64,000 bases of DNA, from the NCBI GenBank assembly GCA_029262235.1, contig JAJCZU010000004.1:1241231-1305230 (forward strand), given 5' to 3'. Positions 51,101 to 59,634 of this stretch are shown one piece after another. The first letter of the stretch is position 1, and each line of letters opens with the position of its first letter. The stretch is from Candidatus Eiseniibacteriota bacterium. GTDB lineage: Bacteria; Orphanbacterota; Orphanbacteria; Orphanbacterales; Orphanbacteraceae. The notes beneath the pieces were generated by a model. It did no database searches, had not been told where the DNA came from, and saw only the letters and a program-made list of their open reading frames with translations. Position numbers and translations under genes: made by a program.

Positions 51101-51798
51101 GCGACTTCTCCTTTCGTCAGTACGATCACGATCCGCCGCTCAGAGTCACGGCTCTCGTGCCTGACATCCCAGCCGCTTGCCGCGAACGAAGCGGCGACGG
51201 GCCCGGTCTCGAGGGGGGCGCCCTCCCGGCTGTCGCCTTCGAGGCTGTCGCCCGCCCGGGTGTCGTCCGTCACTTGCCATGCGCATGTCAATGTGCAGCG
51301 GCCGGGTTCGTCCTTCCCGGCAACGGTGATCCCGGTGCCCGTGCCCGCACTTTCTATGATGCCGAACAGGATGTGGAGCAGCGGAATTGTCGGCGAACCC
51401 GCACCATCCCGCGCCGTCAACGGGCCGGTGATCGGATCGCCCGTGATCGCGAGCGGCGTTCCCCGTTTTCGCGCGAAGATTGCGGCGAGGCCGAGCGCGG
51501 CGTCCCACTCTTCCGCGAACCCCCCGCGCCCCTGTTCGCGCGCCCTTTCGTCCCGGGCGGCCCCGGCAACGCGTTCCATACTCTCGAGGGCGGACGTTAC
51601 GGCGGCGATTGCGGTCCGGATTTCCCTGGCGCCGTTTTCGATCTCGCGCGCGGCCGGCGTGCCCGGCTCGACCGTCGCCTGGATCAGTTCCAGATGGATT
51701 GCGGCCGTGTTAAGCGATCCGCGCACGTCGTGCGCCCATGACGGAGCGACGCGGGCCCAGATCCGCCCCAGGAGCGCTTCCTTCTGCTTCGGATTCAT
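51097..51798 (-). CDS. Degenerate histidine kinase, ChpT-like phosphotransfer protein
   Basis: The protein has 233 residues. The N-terminus has a HisKA/DHp-like helix with a candidate phospho-His in SWAHDVRGSLNTAAIHLEL, then a second long helix. The C-terminal ~130 residues have strand patterns of a GHKL fold but none of the N, G1 or G2 ATP-binding boxes. This matches the logic of ChpT-type histidine phosphotransferases, which evolved from kinases and relay phosphate between receivers. It is the first gene of the three-gene operon. ATG 51798 has GGGGGGAA upstream. The family call is an inference from layout. Confidence 0.65.
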   Translation of the reverse strand: MNPKQKEALLGRIWARVAPSWAHDVRGSLNTAAIHLELIQATVEPGTPAAREIENGAREIRTAIAAVTSALESMERVAGAARDERAREQGRGGFAEEWDAALGLAAIFARKRGTPLAITGDPITGPLTARDGAGSPTIPLLHILFGIIESAGTGTGITVAGKDEPGRCTLTCAWQVTDDTRAGDSLEGDSREGAPLETGPVAASFAASGWDVRHESRDSERRIVIVLTKGEVA

Positions 51799-51827
51799 GG
51801 CCGATTCCCCCCGGCATGGTGAGAGCC

Positions 51828-51846
51828 TCCGGTAAATGTTACCGGA
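51828..51846. promoter_or_regulatory. Perfect CGGTAA palindrome, candidate activator binding site
   Basis: TCCGGTAAATGTTACCGGA is an 8-3-8 perfect inverted repeat. It lies ~121 bases upstream of the predicted start of the ysc84-like sigma54 promoter and 30 bases upstream of the kinase operon start codon, so it could serve both activation and autoregulation. It shares CGGTAA-N4-T-R-C with the elements at 47499 and 47519. Confidence 0.65.
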
Positions 51847-51930
51847 ACATCGCGGGAACCGCCAGCCCCCATGTCGGGTGATGATCGACTAACCAGGTAC
51901 AGGAAGGGGCGTTAGCTCGCCGCGCCGTCG

Positions 51931-51947
51931 CTGGCACGCGCCTTGCA
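51931..51947 (+). promoter_or_regulatory. Consensus sigma54 (-24/-12) promoter of the YSC84/SYLF gene
   Basis: CTGGCACGCGCCTTGCA matches the sigma54 consensus at every key position, with GG and GC 10 bases apart. The predicted start is near 51958, giving a 51-base leader to ATG 52009. Confidence 0.88.
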
Positions 51948-52008
51948 ATTTACAGACGGTGTCCGGGGAGGTCACCCGATGAATTCACCAGCGAAAAGGA
52001 GTTTACAA

Positions 52009-52746
52009 ATGAAACGTTACCTCACGACAGCAGCCGGTCTGCTGATGATTGCAAGCCTTACTTCGGTCGCACCCGCGATGGCCGATTCCGAAACGAAGGC
52101 CGAGAAGAAGGCTGTGAAAGAAATGAGCGAGGACGCGGAACGCGCGATGAAGGCCGGTACCGTTCTCGATGAAGTCATGGCTCAGGAAGACAACGGGATT
52201 CCGGACGATCTTCTGGAGCGCGCGACGGGCATCGCGGTCATTCCGCACGTCGTAAAGGGCGCGATGGGGATCGGCGGGCGCTACGGCAAGGGCCTGATCG
52301 TGACTCGTGGCGAGAACGGAATCTGGCACGCTCCGTCGTACGTCCATGTGGGCGGCGCAAGCTGGGGACTTCAGTTCGGCGTGGAAGCGACCGACCTGAT
52401 TCTCGTGTTCACCGAAGTTGATGGTGTGAAGGCACTGATGGAAGACAAGCTCGAACTCGGCGGCAGCGCCGCCGTGGCAGCCGGGCCGGTCGGACGTCAT
52501 GCCGAGGTCGGTACGAATCTCACGATCGACTCCGGGATCTATTCGTATTCGCGAAGCAAGGGTCTGTTTGCCGGCGTCGCGATCGAGGGCGCTGTAGTGA
52601 CCATCGACGACGATGCGAACAACCGCGTTTACGGCAAGGATAAAACTTCCGAACAGATCATGGAAAGCCATGCGTACCCGGCTCCGGTGAAACCGTTCAT
52701 GGACGCCGTGAAGCGCCACGCTCCCGCGATCAAAATCCGAAGCTGA
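52009..52746 (+). CDS. Exported YSC84/SYLF lipid-binding protein
   Basis: The protein has 245 residues and a signal peptide ending APAMA. The rest is the SYLF/Ysc84 domain: GIAVIPHVVKGAMGIGGRYGKGL, then PSYVHVGGASWGLQFGVEATD and GVAIEGAVVTIDDDANNRVYG. SYLF domains bind phosphoinositides or other lipids. Bacterial secreted members are common stress-linked envelope proteins of unknown exact role. The start is ATG 52009 with AAAAGGAG upstream. It has a consensus sigma54 promoter next to a sigma54-activator operon and a strong terminator behind it. Confidence 0.9.
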   Translation: MKRYLTTAAGLLMIASLTSVAPAMADSETKAEKKAVKEMSEDAERAMKAGTVLDEVMAQEDNGIPDDLLERATGIAVIPHVVKGAMGIGGRYGKGLIVTRGENGIWHAPSYVHVGGASWGLQFGVEATDLILVFTEVDGVKALMEDKLELGGSAAVAAGPVGRHAEVGTNLTIDSGIYSYSRSKGLFAGVAIEGAVVTIDDDANNRVYGKDKTSEQIMESHAYPAPVKPFMDAVKRHAPAIKIRS

Positions 52747-52786
52747 TCGCGTAGTCGCGACGCTTGCGATCTGGGAGCACTCTCCC

Positions 52787-52818
52787 GCCCGGGCTCTTCG
52801 GAGCCCGGGCTTCTTTTT
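52787..52818 (+). terminator. Rho-independent terminator
   Basis: A 10-bp perfect stem GCCCGGGCTC / GAGCCCGGGC closed by a TTCG tetraloop is followed by TTCTTTTT. It ends the YSC84/SYLF transcript. Confidence 0.93.
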
Positions 52819-52848
52819 GCCCGGGAGTGACGCCCGGCCCGGTCGTTT

Positions 52849-53913
52849 TCAGTGGGAGTGCCCGGCCTGCGCCTGCGCGTGATGCCCGTTCTCGTGCGCC
52901 GGCTCATGCGCATGAGCATGGCCGTGCCCGTGCGTATGGTCGGTCGCGCCGTGCGCATGCACCGCGGCGGGGAACACGGCCGCCCAGCGCGCGTCGATCG
53001 CGTCGGCACGGCGCTCGTAGTTACGCGCCGATCGTTCGTCTCCCGCCAGTTTCGACAGAGCCGCCAGGCGACGTTCCAGTTCGGGGCGTTCCCGCCCGCT
53101 CGTCGCCTCGCGCAGCAACGCAATCGCCTCGTGTTGTTCCCCGCGCGCCGCCAGAACTTCCGCCCGTTCGACGTCCGTGATCCACCAGTTCGGAAACGCG
53201 CGTTCCGCCGCCTCACAGAGTGCGAGCGCGGAATCCGTGTCCCCGCGCATGCGGGCATTCCTCGCGCGTTGCAGCAGGAGCCAGGCGGTCGGGTACGTGC
53301 GCCCGCCGTGATAGGCGAGGGACGCTTCCCGGTAGAGACGTTCGGCCTCGTCCCATCGCTCCGTGCGGGTCATGAGCATGGCAAGGCGTGCGACGCTCTT
53401 CATGTCCTTTCGAAGAAGGATCGACCGGCGATAAAGCTCTTCGGCAAGTACGAAGTCGCCCGCCTGCATGGCCACGTCGCCGCGAAGGCCCGCGATCGCC
53501 GCGCGTTCCCGCGTGTTCAGGAGCAGTTTCGTTTCGAAGGCCGCGAGATCGGCTTCGACTTCGTCGAACCGATGCATGGTGTAATGAAGCGCCGCGCGTG
53601 TCAGAAACGGACCCGCGCCCGCCGGCGCCAGCTCGAATGCCCTCACGAGGAGGGACTCCGCCGACGCGTAGTCGGCGAAGCCTCCCGTGAGTCGCGCCCG
53701 CTCCTCAAAAGCAACCGATGCTTTCTCGTGATCCAGCGAGGAGCGAGGCGCAGTCTGAAGACGCTCTTCGATCGCAGCAATTTCGGCGTCGAGACGGGAT
53801 ACTTCGGTCTCATACCTCGGGAGCGAGGATACGCTCAAAGCGAAACTCGCTGTATCCGCCACGACAATCGATCCTGCCCCCGCGATCGCCCCTATAATTA
53901 AAAGCGTCTTCAT
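52849..53913 (-). CDS. Exported TPR protein with histidine-rich C-terminal tail
   Basis: 354 residues with a signal-like N-terminus (TLLIIGAIAGAGSIVVA). A coiled segment at ~35-60 is followed by TPR-like repeats to about 315. The last ~40 residues are His-rich (HAHGATDHTHGHGHAHAHEP and more), a typical metal-chelating tail for Zn, Ni, Co or Cu. It closes a run with two DUF4331 genes, 22 bases after the second. AAGGAG lies upstream of ATG 53913. A role in metal handling is an inference from the tail. Confidence 0.78.
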   Translation of the reverse strand: MKTLLIIGAIAGAGSIVVADTASFALSVSSLPRYETEVSRLDAEIAAIEERLQTAPRSSLDHEKASVAFEERARLTGGFADYASAESLLVRAFELAPAGAGPFLTRAALHYTMHRFDEVEADLAAFETKLLLNTRERAAIAGLRGDVAMQAGDFVLAEELYRRSILLRKDMKSVARLAMLMTRTERWDEAERLYREASLAYHGGRTYPTAWLLLQRARNARMRGDTDSALALCEAAERAFPNWWITDVERAEVLAARGEQHEAIALLREATSGRERPELERRLAALSKLAGDERSARNYERRADAIDARWAAVFPAAVHAHGATDHTHGHGHAHAHEPAHENGHHAQAQAGHSH

Positions 53914-53935
53914 TTCGTGTCTCCTTGTCCGATTT

Positions 53936-54520
53936 CTACGGCGTGTGCGGCGCGGCCAGGTACGGGAACGTGCCGGAGAACGCCTTGTCGTTTGCGGTGG
54001 GGTTCACGGGTACGCCTGCCAGCGTGGCTGCCGTGTGCGGACCGGCGCTGTTCCCGAGATCGATATCAAGCAGCACGAGCGCCAGCGTCACGTCGATGAC
54101 CGGGTCCGTAAGGCCGCGGCCGTTCGGGAAGCCGGCGGGTGCCGCCGTGTTGATCATGAGCACGTCGGGAACCACAAACGGCGCGGCCTGCGCCACCGCT
54201 TCCGCCGGCGTCGCCGGTGTGAGGCCGAGCCCGGCCAGGTCGTCGTCGAGCGCGTTATGCAGCCCGGTGACGTTCGCCGTGATCTCGCCGACCCAGTTGC
54301 CCGCGACATCCCCGGCCGGCGTGTCGCTGTTGTACATGTCCTTGCTCGTGATGACCGCGGTCGCGATCGCGGGCATCCCCATGCGGTCGACTTTCGTGAA
54401 GGTTTCCATCGTCGGCTGCATGCCGTTGTTGTTGTCATTGTTGTCGTCCCCGCAACCCGCGGCGACGAGCATGCATCCGGCCAGGGCCGCAAGCAGCGTG
54501 TTTCTCGTCAAGCGTTTCAT
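53936..54520 (-). CDS. DUF4331-related lipoprotein (C-terminal-half type)
   Basis: 194 residues with a lipobox (MLVAAGC at residue ~23) and an Asp/Asn-rich run after the cysteine. The body (NGRGLTDPVIDVTLALVLL near the end, FTKVDRMGMPAIATAVI near the start) matches the C-terminal half of DUF4331 proteins. The gene just upstream encodes the N-terminal half with its own signal peptide. The two together equal one normal DUF4331 protein. Function of the family is unknown. The genes are 2 bases apart. Confidence 0.75.
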   Translation of the reverse strand: MKRLTRNTLLAALAGCMLVAAGCGDDNNDNNNGMQPTMETFTKVDRMGMPAIATAVITSKDMYNSDTPAGDVAGNWVGEITANVTGLHNALDDDLAGLGLTPATPAEAVAQAAPFVVPDVLMINTAAPAGFPNGRGLTDPVIDVTLALVLLDIDLGNSAGPHTAATLAGVPVNPTANDKAFSGTFPYLAAPHTP

Positions 54521-54522
54521 GG

Positions 54523-55167
54523 TCAGCTGTCCTTTCTCGAAGTCGTCGCCCAGATGTAGAGGTTCGATCCGCCGCCTGCCGCGCTCGAAAGGTCCATTTC
54601 GAGAACGATGGCCGTGCAGTTCAGGCCGGCGACCGAGTCGCGCGTCGAGTCGAACATGAGCGTGCCGGTCGCGAGCGTGTTGTTGAACCCTTCGAGGTCG
54701 AAGAAGAAGGGATCGTCGCGGAGGCCGGCGTAAAGCTGCACTCCCTGATCGCTGATGACGGTGCCGACGGCCCCTGTCACGTCGCCGGTAGTGCCGGGCA
54801 CGTTGCTCGCGGTCACGGTCCAGTTGCCGTTCACTTTCGCGAAACGGACACCGATCTTGACGTCCGCCTCGTACGTGGCCGGGAAGCCACCGCCGTCGCG
54901 CCCGATGCGTACTTCATAAAGCACGTCTTCGTCGTACGCGCCGTCCTGCCCTGCGACCGGCGCCCGGAGCCCCGCAAACGTGATCGCCGCAACGAGCCGC
55001 CCGGCATCGTGCCACGCGTAAACGTCCGCGATGTCCGCGGCAGGATCCGCCTGCGTCCCCGGCGCTTCCATGTGATCCGCGGCACGCGTGAGCCCCGGCA
55101 TTCCCGCGAGCAGCGCGAGCGTGACTGCTGTCAGAAGCTTCGTGCTTCTGCTTCGATTCTGTTTCAT
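54523..55167 (-). CDS. DUF4331 family exported protein (N-terminal-half type)
   Basis: 214 residues with a signal peptide ending TRAA. It begins DHMEAPGTQADPAADIADVY, the hallmark of the DUF4331 N-terminus, and has DDPFFFDLEGFNN further on. It ends where the family's middle linker would be, and the following gene supplies the remaining half as a separate lipoprotein. The start is ATG 55167 with GAGGAGG upstream; the longer open frame has no such site. First gene of the 55167-52849 run. Confidence 0.82.
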   Translation of the reverse strand: MKQNRSRSTKLLTAVTLALLAGMPGLTRAADHMEAPGTQADPAADIADVYAWHDAGRLVAAITFAGLRAPVAGQDGAYDEDVLYEVRIGRDGGGFPATYEADVKIGVRFAKVNGNWTVTASNVPGTTGDVTGAVGTVISDQGVQLYAGLRDDPFFFDLEGFNNTLATGTLMFDSTRDSVAGLNCTAIVLEMDLSSAAGGGSNLYIWATTSRKDS

Positions 55168-55423
55168 TCCAAGCCTCCTCTGTTTTGCTGGATCGAATCG
55201 ACTGTTCACATGGATTACGCCGCGGCCCCCCGGGGTGGATGAGCCAATCGAGAACAATGTTGGTCGTTTCTTGCAGGATCTTGCGCGCCGTGACTCGAAA
55301 ACCGGGAGCGATCCACGATTTGAACCCAGACGCGGTTCGAGACCGCGTACAATTATGAAAGGAACACGAGCGGAAGCTGGACGGCGGTCGCTCCGCATTG
55401 CCTTTCACGCCGGCGGAACCAGG

Positions 55424-57580
55424 GTGTCTTTGCGAGAACAGTGGAAACTCTCATTCGCAGCCGTGCTGATCGCAGCGGCGGCTTCGCTGTGGGCGGGTTG
55501 TTCCGCGTCGGGCGGTCCCGATCGTGCCTCCCGACCGGCACCGCCGGCGTCCGAAGACAGCGCTTCCGTAACGCTGGACGGTACGGACTGGACCCTGGTG
55601 CGCGCGTGGGATTTCGCTCATGGACTCTTCCCCGGCGGGTGGGGATGGGGCACCTGGGAGATCCGCAACAAGACGCTGCAGGGCGAGAGCCGCGACGACG
55701 ATTTCTCCGTCTATTTCTTTCCTGTCGTGCACGGGGATGACGCTCTTCTCGAGACGAAAGTACGGTTCGAGAGCAGCGTTCCCGGGCACCGCGTGGAAGC
55801 GCAGCTGCTGACGCGGGACCAGGAATCCATTTGCCACGAAAGCGGACTCGTTCTCTTCGCCGATCGCGACAGCGTCGACGTGCGGCACATGGCCCACGCG
55901 CACGACTACGTCCGCGAAGGCGTTCCGCTGACGACCCGTGTGACGTACGGCGAGTGGCACGTCATGCGCTTCCTGATGCGCGGCGGAGAGATTCACGCGT
56001 ACATCGACGACGAGCACGTGTATTCGTCCGTCGCCTCGGCCGGCCGCGACGAAGCCGATCCTGAGCTCCGCGCGCTCGGCGGCGTCTTTCCTGTCGGCAT
56101 CTATGACGAGCCTCACCTCGCGGTCAAGTGGGGCACCGCTTCGTTCGAGTACGTGAAGTTGTATCTTGCCGGGGCCGAGGGGACGGCTGTCGCGTCGAAC
56201 ACAGGCGCGCGTCGCGAACACGCCCGCTCGCTCTCCACGTTCCGTGTCGACCGCAGGCACTGGGCGATCACGCTCATGCTGTACCTGTTCTATGCCGTCA
56301 TCTTCATCGTCTGCATCTATCTCGTCCGCCATTACGTTTTCACGGTGAATCGTCTGTTCGGGCGGCAGCGGCAGCCGTACATCGATATCGACACGGCCGA
56401 CTGGCCGCAGGTGACCATCGTGATCCCCGCGCATGACGAGGAAGTCGTGATCAGCGAGATTCTCGAGGCGCTGCTCGACGTCGATTATCCGCTGGATCGC
56501 ATGACGATCATGCCCGTCAACGACCGTTCGAAAGACAGGACGGGCGAGATCATCGACGAAATCGCCGCGCGGCATCCGAACACGATCGAGCCGTATCATC
56601 GCACGCGCGGCAGCGGGGGGAAGGCGGCCGCGCTCAAAGACGCCACCGCGCGCGTAAGGACCGAGATCATGCTCGTGTTCGACGCGGATTACATTCCGGG
56701 GCGCGGGCTCATCAAGCAGCTGGTGGCGCCGTTCTTCGATCCCGAAGTGGGCGCCGTGATGGGGCGCGTGGTCCCGTACAACGTCGACAGCAATCTGCTG
56801 ACGCGTCTGCTCGATCTCGAACGCGCCGGCGGATACCAGGTGGACCAGCAGGCGCGCATGAACATGAAGCTCGTGCCGCAGTACGGCGGAACCGTCGGCG
56901 GCGTCCGGCGCACCGCGCTCGAAAGCGTCGGCGGCTGGCAGACCGACTCGCTCGCGGAAGACACCGACGCGACGTACCGGCTCCTGCTTTCCGGATGGAA
57001 GACCGTGTATCAGAACCGGTCCGAGTGCTACGAGCAGGTGCCCGAGACATGGGCTTCGCGACTGCGCCAGATCACGCGATGGGCCAAAGGGCACAACCAG
57101 GTAACGAATCGTTATACGTGGGCGCTCATTCGCAATCGCCGCACGAGCCTTGTCGAAAAGATCGACGGCCTCCTGCTGCTCGGCGTGTACGTGATGTCGC
57201 CCGTGCTGCTGTTCGGCTGGACGCTCGGCATCATTCTCTGGTATCTGGGCGAACCGCGGTCGGGGCTGATCATTCTGCTTGCCGTTACCGCTTACAGCAC
57301 GCTCGGGAACTTCGCCGTGTTCTTCGAAATCACAGCGGCAACCTATCTCGACGGTACGCGTCTGCGGATCCGGCTCCTTCCGTTCGTGTTCCTGGGATTC
57401 CTCGTAAGCCTGCTTTCGATCACGCGCGCCACGTTCGTTGAAGTCACCATGAACGGGAACGGGAAGAACGGGGCGAAGCGCAAGGTCGTGTGGGACAAAA
57501 CCGAACGAAGCAACAGTTTCAACGGACACACGAACGGCCAGAACGGTTATCACTTTCATACCGCGCGGAACGAAGAATGA
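55424..57580 (+). CDS. Processive GT2 polysaccharide synthase fused to an extracytoplasmic lectin-like domain
   Basis: About 718 residues. After a signal/lipobox-like segment (ASLWAGCSAS) comes a ~210-residue beta-sandwich of LamG/DUF1080 style (FPGGWGWGTWEIRNKTLQGE ... DDEHVYSS). A membrane helix, a cytoplasmic GT2 domain and C-terminal membrane helices follow. The GT2 domain has DxD (VFDADY), EDTD and QITRW, the processive-synthase set of BcsA, chitin and PNAG synthases. I chose GTG 55424 because it places the signal peptide at the N-terminus; ATG 55355 gives a 23-residue extension and sits in a TACAAT box. The stop overlaps the next gene (ATGA). The 256-base spacer before it shows no other gene. 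Confidence 0.83.
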   Translation: MSLREQWKLSFAAVLIAAAASLWAGCSASGGPDRASRPAPPASEDSASVTLDGTDWTLVRAWDFAHGLFPGGWGWGTWEIRNKTLQGESRDDDFSVYFFPVVHGDDALLETKVRFESSVPGHRVEAQLLTRDQESICHESGLVLFADRDSVDVRHMAHAHDYVREGVPLTTRVTYGEWHVMRFLMRGGEIHAYIDDEHVYSSVASAGRDEADPELRALGGVFPVGIYDEPHLAVKWGTASFEYVKLYLAGAEGTAVASNTGARREHARSLSTFRVDRRHWAITLMLYLFYAVIFIVCIYLVRHYVFTVNRLFGRQRQPYIDIDTADWPQVTIVIPAHDEEVVISEILEALLDVDYPLDRMTIMPVNDRSKDRTGEIIDEIAARHPNTIEPYHRTRGSGGKAAALKDATARVRTEIMLVFDADYIPGRGLIKQLVAPFFDPEVGAVMGRVVPYNVDSNLLTRLLDLERAGGYQVDQQARMNMKLVPQYGGTVGGVRRTALESVGGWQTDSLAEDTDATYRLLLSGWKTVYQNRSECYEQVPETWASRLRQITRWAKGHNQVTNRYTWALIRNRRTSLVEKIDGLLLLGVYVMSPVLLFGWTLGIILWYLGEPRSGLIILLAVTAYSTLGNFAVFFEITAATYLDGTRLRIRLLPFVFLGFLVSLLSITRATFVEVTMNGNGKNGAKRKVVWDKTERSNSFNGHTNGQNGYHFHTARNEE

Positions 57581-58752
57581 GCTTCGCGATTGCCATTATC
57601 ATATTTTTCGGTTTCGTGCTCGGGCTTGCCGTGCTGCCGTTCGTTCCGGCTGTGGCCGAATGGCGTCAGAAGACTGATGCCGAGCCGCTCTCTGTTGCGT
57701 ACCGGTCCGAAGTCGACGTGCGCCACCTGGCGAAGGGGTTCAGGAAGTACGTGGCGGCTCATCTGGGCAAGCACCTCGAGCAATGTCGCGCGAGCGGTGC
57801 TGCGGAGCGGGGCACACTCGAAGACGGCACGCCGTTTCTCGTCGCGCCTGATCACGAACAGGACATTCTGCTGCCCGAGGAAATCCGGGATGGCGCCGCG
57901 CACCGACTGGTTCTGGCGTGCGGCGATCTGAAGCTCCCGGGTGAGACGATGTTCCTGCCTGAAGTGTTTGCCGAAGGTTCGATCGTCGGCGGGGAGAACA
58001 ACATCTATCGCGCCATGCTGGCGGGAAGCGATATCACACTCGGGCGCGGCAGCACGCTGCTTCGCTGGGTGCATGCGCGCGCCATACGCGTGCACGCGGA
58101 CGGCGTTCTGTTCGGGCGCGCTTCGGCCGACGAGTCGATCGTGCTCGAAGCCGGATGTCGTTTCCAGAGACTGCACGCGCCTCGCCTCGCGTTCGGCGAG
58201 ACACCAGGTACGTGCGACTCTGCCGGCGACGAACCGCGGGGCGTCTTCGACGGTCTCGAGCTGGCGCCGGACGACGTTCCGAACACGGTTGATGTGAAAG
58301 CGGGAAGATGGCTCGTGGACGGCGATCTGGAAATCCCGGCCGGAAAAACGGTGAAAGCCGATCTCGTGGTAACAGGGGGGATCGAAATACGCAAGGGCGC
58401 CCGTGTCGACGGGGCGATCAAGAGCCACAAGGACATTCGAATTGCGGAGGGCGCTGTGATCAACGGCAGCGTGATCAGCGGGCGCGATCTCGTTGTCGAA
58501 CGCAGGAGTCGCATCTACGGCCCCGTCCTCGCCGATCGCAGCATCGCGTGCGGGGAAGGCGTCGTTCTCGGCACGGCGGCGAAGCCGACCAGTGTGAGCG
58601 CGGAAGAGATCACGGTCGTGCGGGGCACGGTCGCGCACGGCACGGTATGGGCACACAGGAACGGCCGTGTTCTGGACTCCGCCGACACGCCCGACACCGT
58701 CCCGAACGGCTCGCGGGATCAGGGACGCCATCACAAACGGGCGGAAGCGTAG
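57577..58752 (+). CDS. Membrane-anchored bactofilin-like polymer-forming repeat protein
   Basis: 391 residues: an N-terminal membrane helix (IAIIIFFGFVLGLAVLPFV), a middle domain and a C-terminal stretch (about 265-370) of short beta-helix repeats such as GGIEIRKGARVDGAIKSHKD and GAVINGSVISGRDLVVE. These are the bactofilin/polymer-forming pattern, also seen in left-handed hexapeptide folds. It may form a scaffold around the GT2 synthase whose stop it overlaps. No acyltransferase motif is evident. Confidence 0.72.
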   Translation: MSFAIAIIIFFGFVLGLAVLPFVPAVAEWRQKTDAEPLSVAYRSEVDVRHLAKGFRKYVAAHLGKHLEQCRASGAAERGTLEDGTPFLVAPDHEQDILLPEEIRDGAAHRLVLACGDLKLPGETMFLPEVFAEGSIVGGENNIYRAMLAGSDITLGRGSTLLRWVHARAIRVHADGVLFGRASADESIVLEAGCRFQRLHAPRLAFGETPGTCDSAGDEPRGVFDGLELAPDDVPNTVDVKAGRWLVDGDLEIPAGKTVKADLVVTGGIEIRKGARVDGAIKSHKDIRIAEGAVINGSVISGRDLVVERRSRIYGPVLADRSIACGEGVVLGTAAKPTSVSAEEITVVRGTVAHGTVWAHRNGRVLDSADTPDTVPNGSRDQGRHHKRAEA

Positions 58753-58755
58753 ACG

Positions 58756-59634
58756 ATGCCGAACACGAACTTCTACAAGGTGTACCGCCACCCGGGCAGA
58801 ACCGATCCGAAGCTTCGCAAGTGGCTGGAGGATCTGAGCCGGCGCGGGTTCCGGGGCGGAACGATTCTGAACCATCGCGCCATGCTGACATCGCGTCACG
58901 GCCGGGCGAAGATTCTGTCGTCGTCCGCGCTCTCCATACTGCTTCTTTTCGGATGGCTGTCATCCGTCAGCGTGGTGAGCGGCGTATGGGCCCGCATGCT
59001 GTCGTTCTGGAACGAAGTCCTCGGAATCGGCGGGTACGTCACGCAGATCCACTATCAGATCGGCGGCTTTTACCATTTCCGCGCGCCGTACTTTCATGTC
59101 TCGTCGGCAACACCGGACGATCTGGTGATCATGATCGGCTGGGTGGTGACGGCGATTTTCTTCGTCGCGTCGTTTCTCATTCCGCGCATGCATCTGCCGC
59201 TGATTTATGTCGTGCGCGTCGTGCTGTTCTTTCAATTGTGCGCGCAGGTGTTCTTCACGTTCGTGCCGCTCCGGTTCCCGTACGGCGCGGCCGGGTATGT
59301 GCACGGGCTCTTGATCGCGGGTCTCGGCCTGATCGCGCTCGTTCCGATTCTGCTCGGATTCACGTACTTCATTTTCGACTTCAGTCTTCTGCGAAAAGTC
59401 GGCCTGGCGCTGCTCATCATCCTGTACATGGCGCTGTTCATACCGCTGCAGTTCGCGGCGCACGCGTTCATTCTGCATCATGCATCGCTGCTCGTACTGC
59501 CGCTTCTCTTCTTCGTATTCGGACTGCCGTTCAATGTGATGACGTTTATCGCGCTGTATTCATGGGGCGCGAGCTGGAAGAACGAACTGTACGAACGGGA
59601 TGTTCCGCGGAAGGTGAGGCGCCATGTACGCTAG
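58756..59634 (+). CDS. Polytopic membrane protein of the GT2 locus
   Basis: 292 residues: a basic ~50-residue cytoplasmic start, then about six membrane helices, one pair separated by a ~40-residue outside loop (YQIGGFYHFRAPYFHV). I do not recognise the family. Its position 3 bases after the bactofilin-like gene and overlapping the YaiO-like gene by 11 bases marks it as part of the same polysaccharide synthesis or export unit. Confidence 0.7.
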   Translation: MPNTNFYKVYRHPGRTDPKLRKWLEDLSRRGFRGGTILNHRAMLTSRHGRAKILSSSALSILLLFGWLSSVSVVSGVWARMLSFWNEVLGIGGYVTQIHYQIGGFYHFRAPYFHVSSATPDDLVIMIGWVVTAIFFVASFLIPRMHLPLIYVVRVVLFFQLCAQVFFTFVPLRFPYGAAGYVHGLLIAGLGLIALVPILLGFTYFIFDFSLLRKVGLALLIILYMALFIPLQFAAHAFILHHASLLVLPLLFFVFGLPFNVMTFIALYSWGASWKNELYERDVPRKVRRHVR

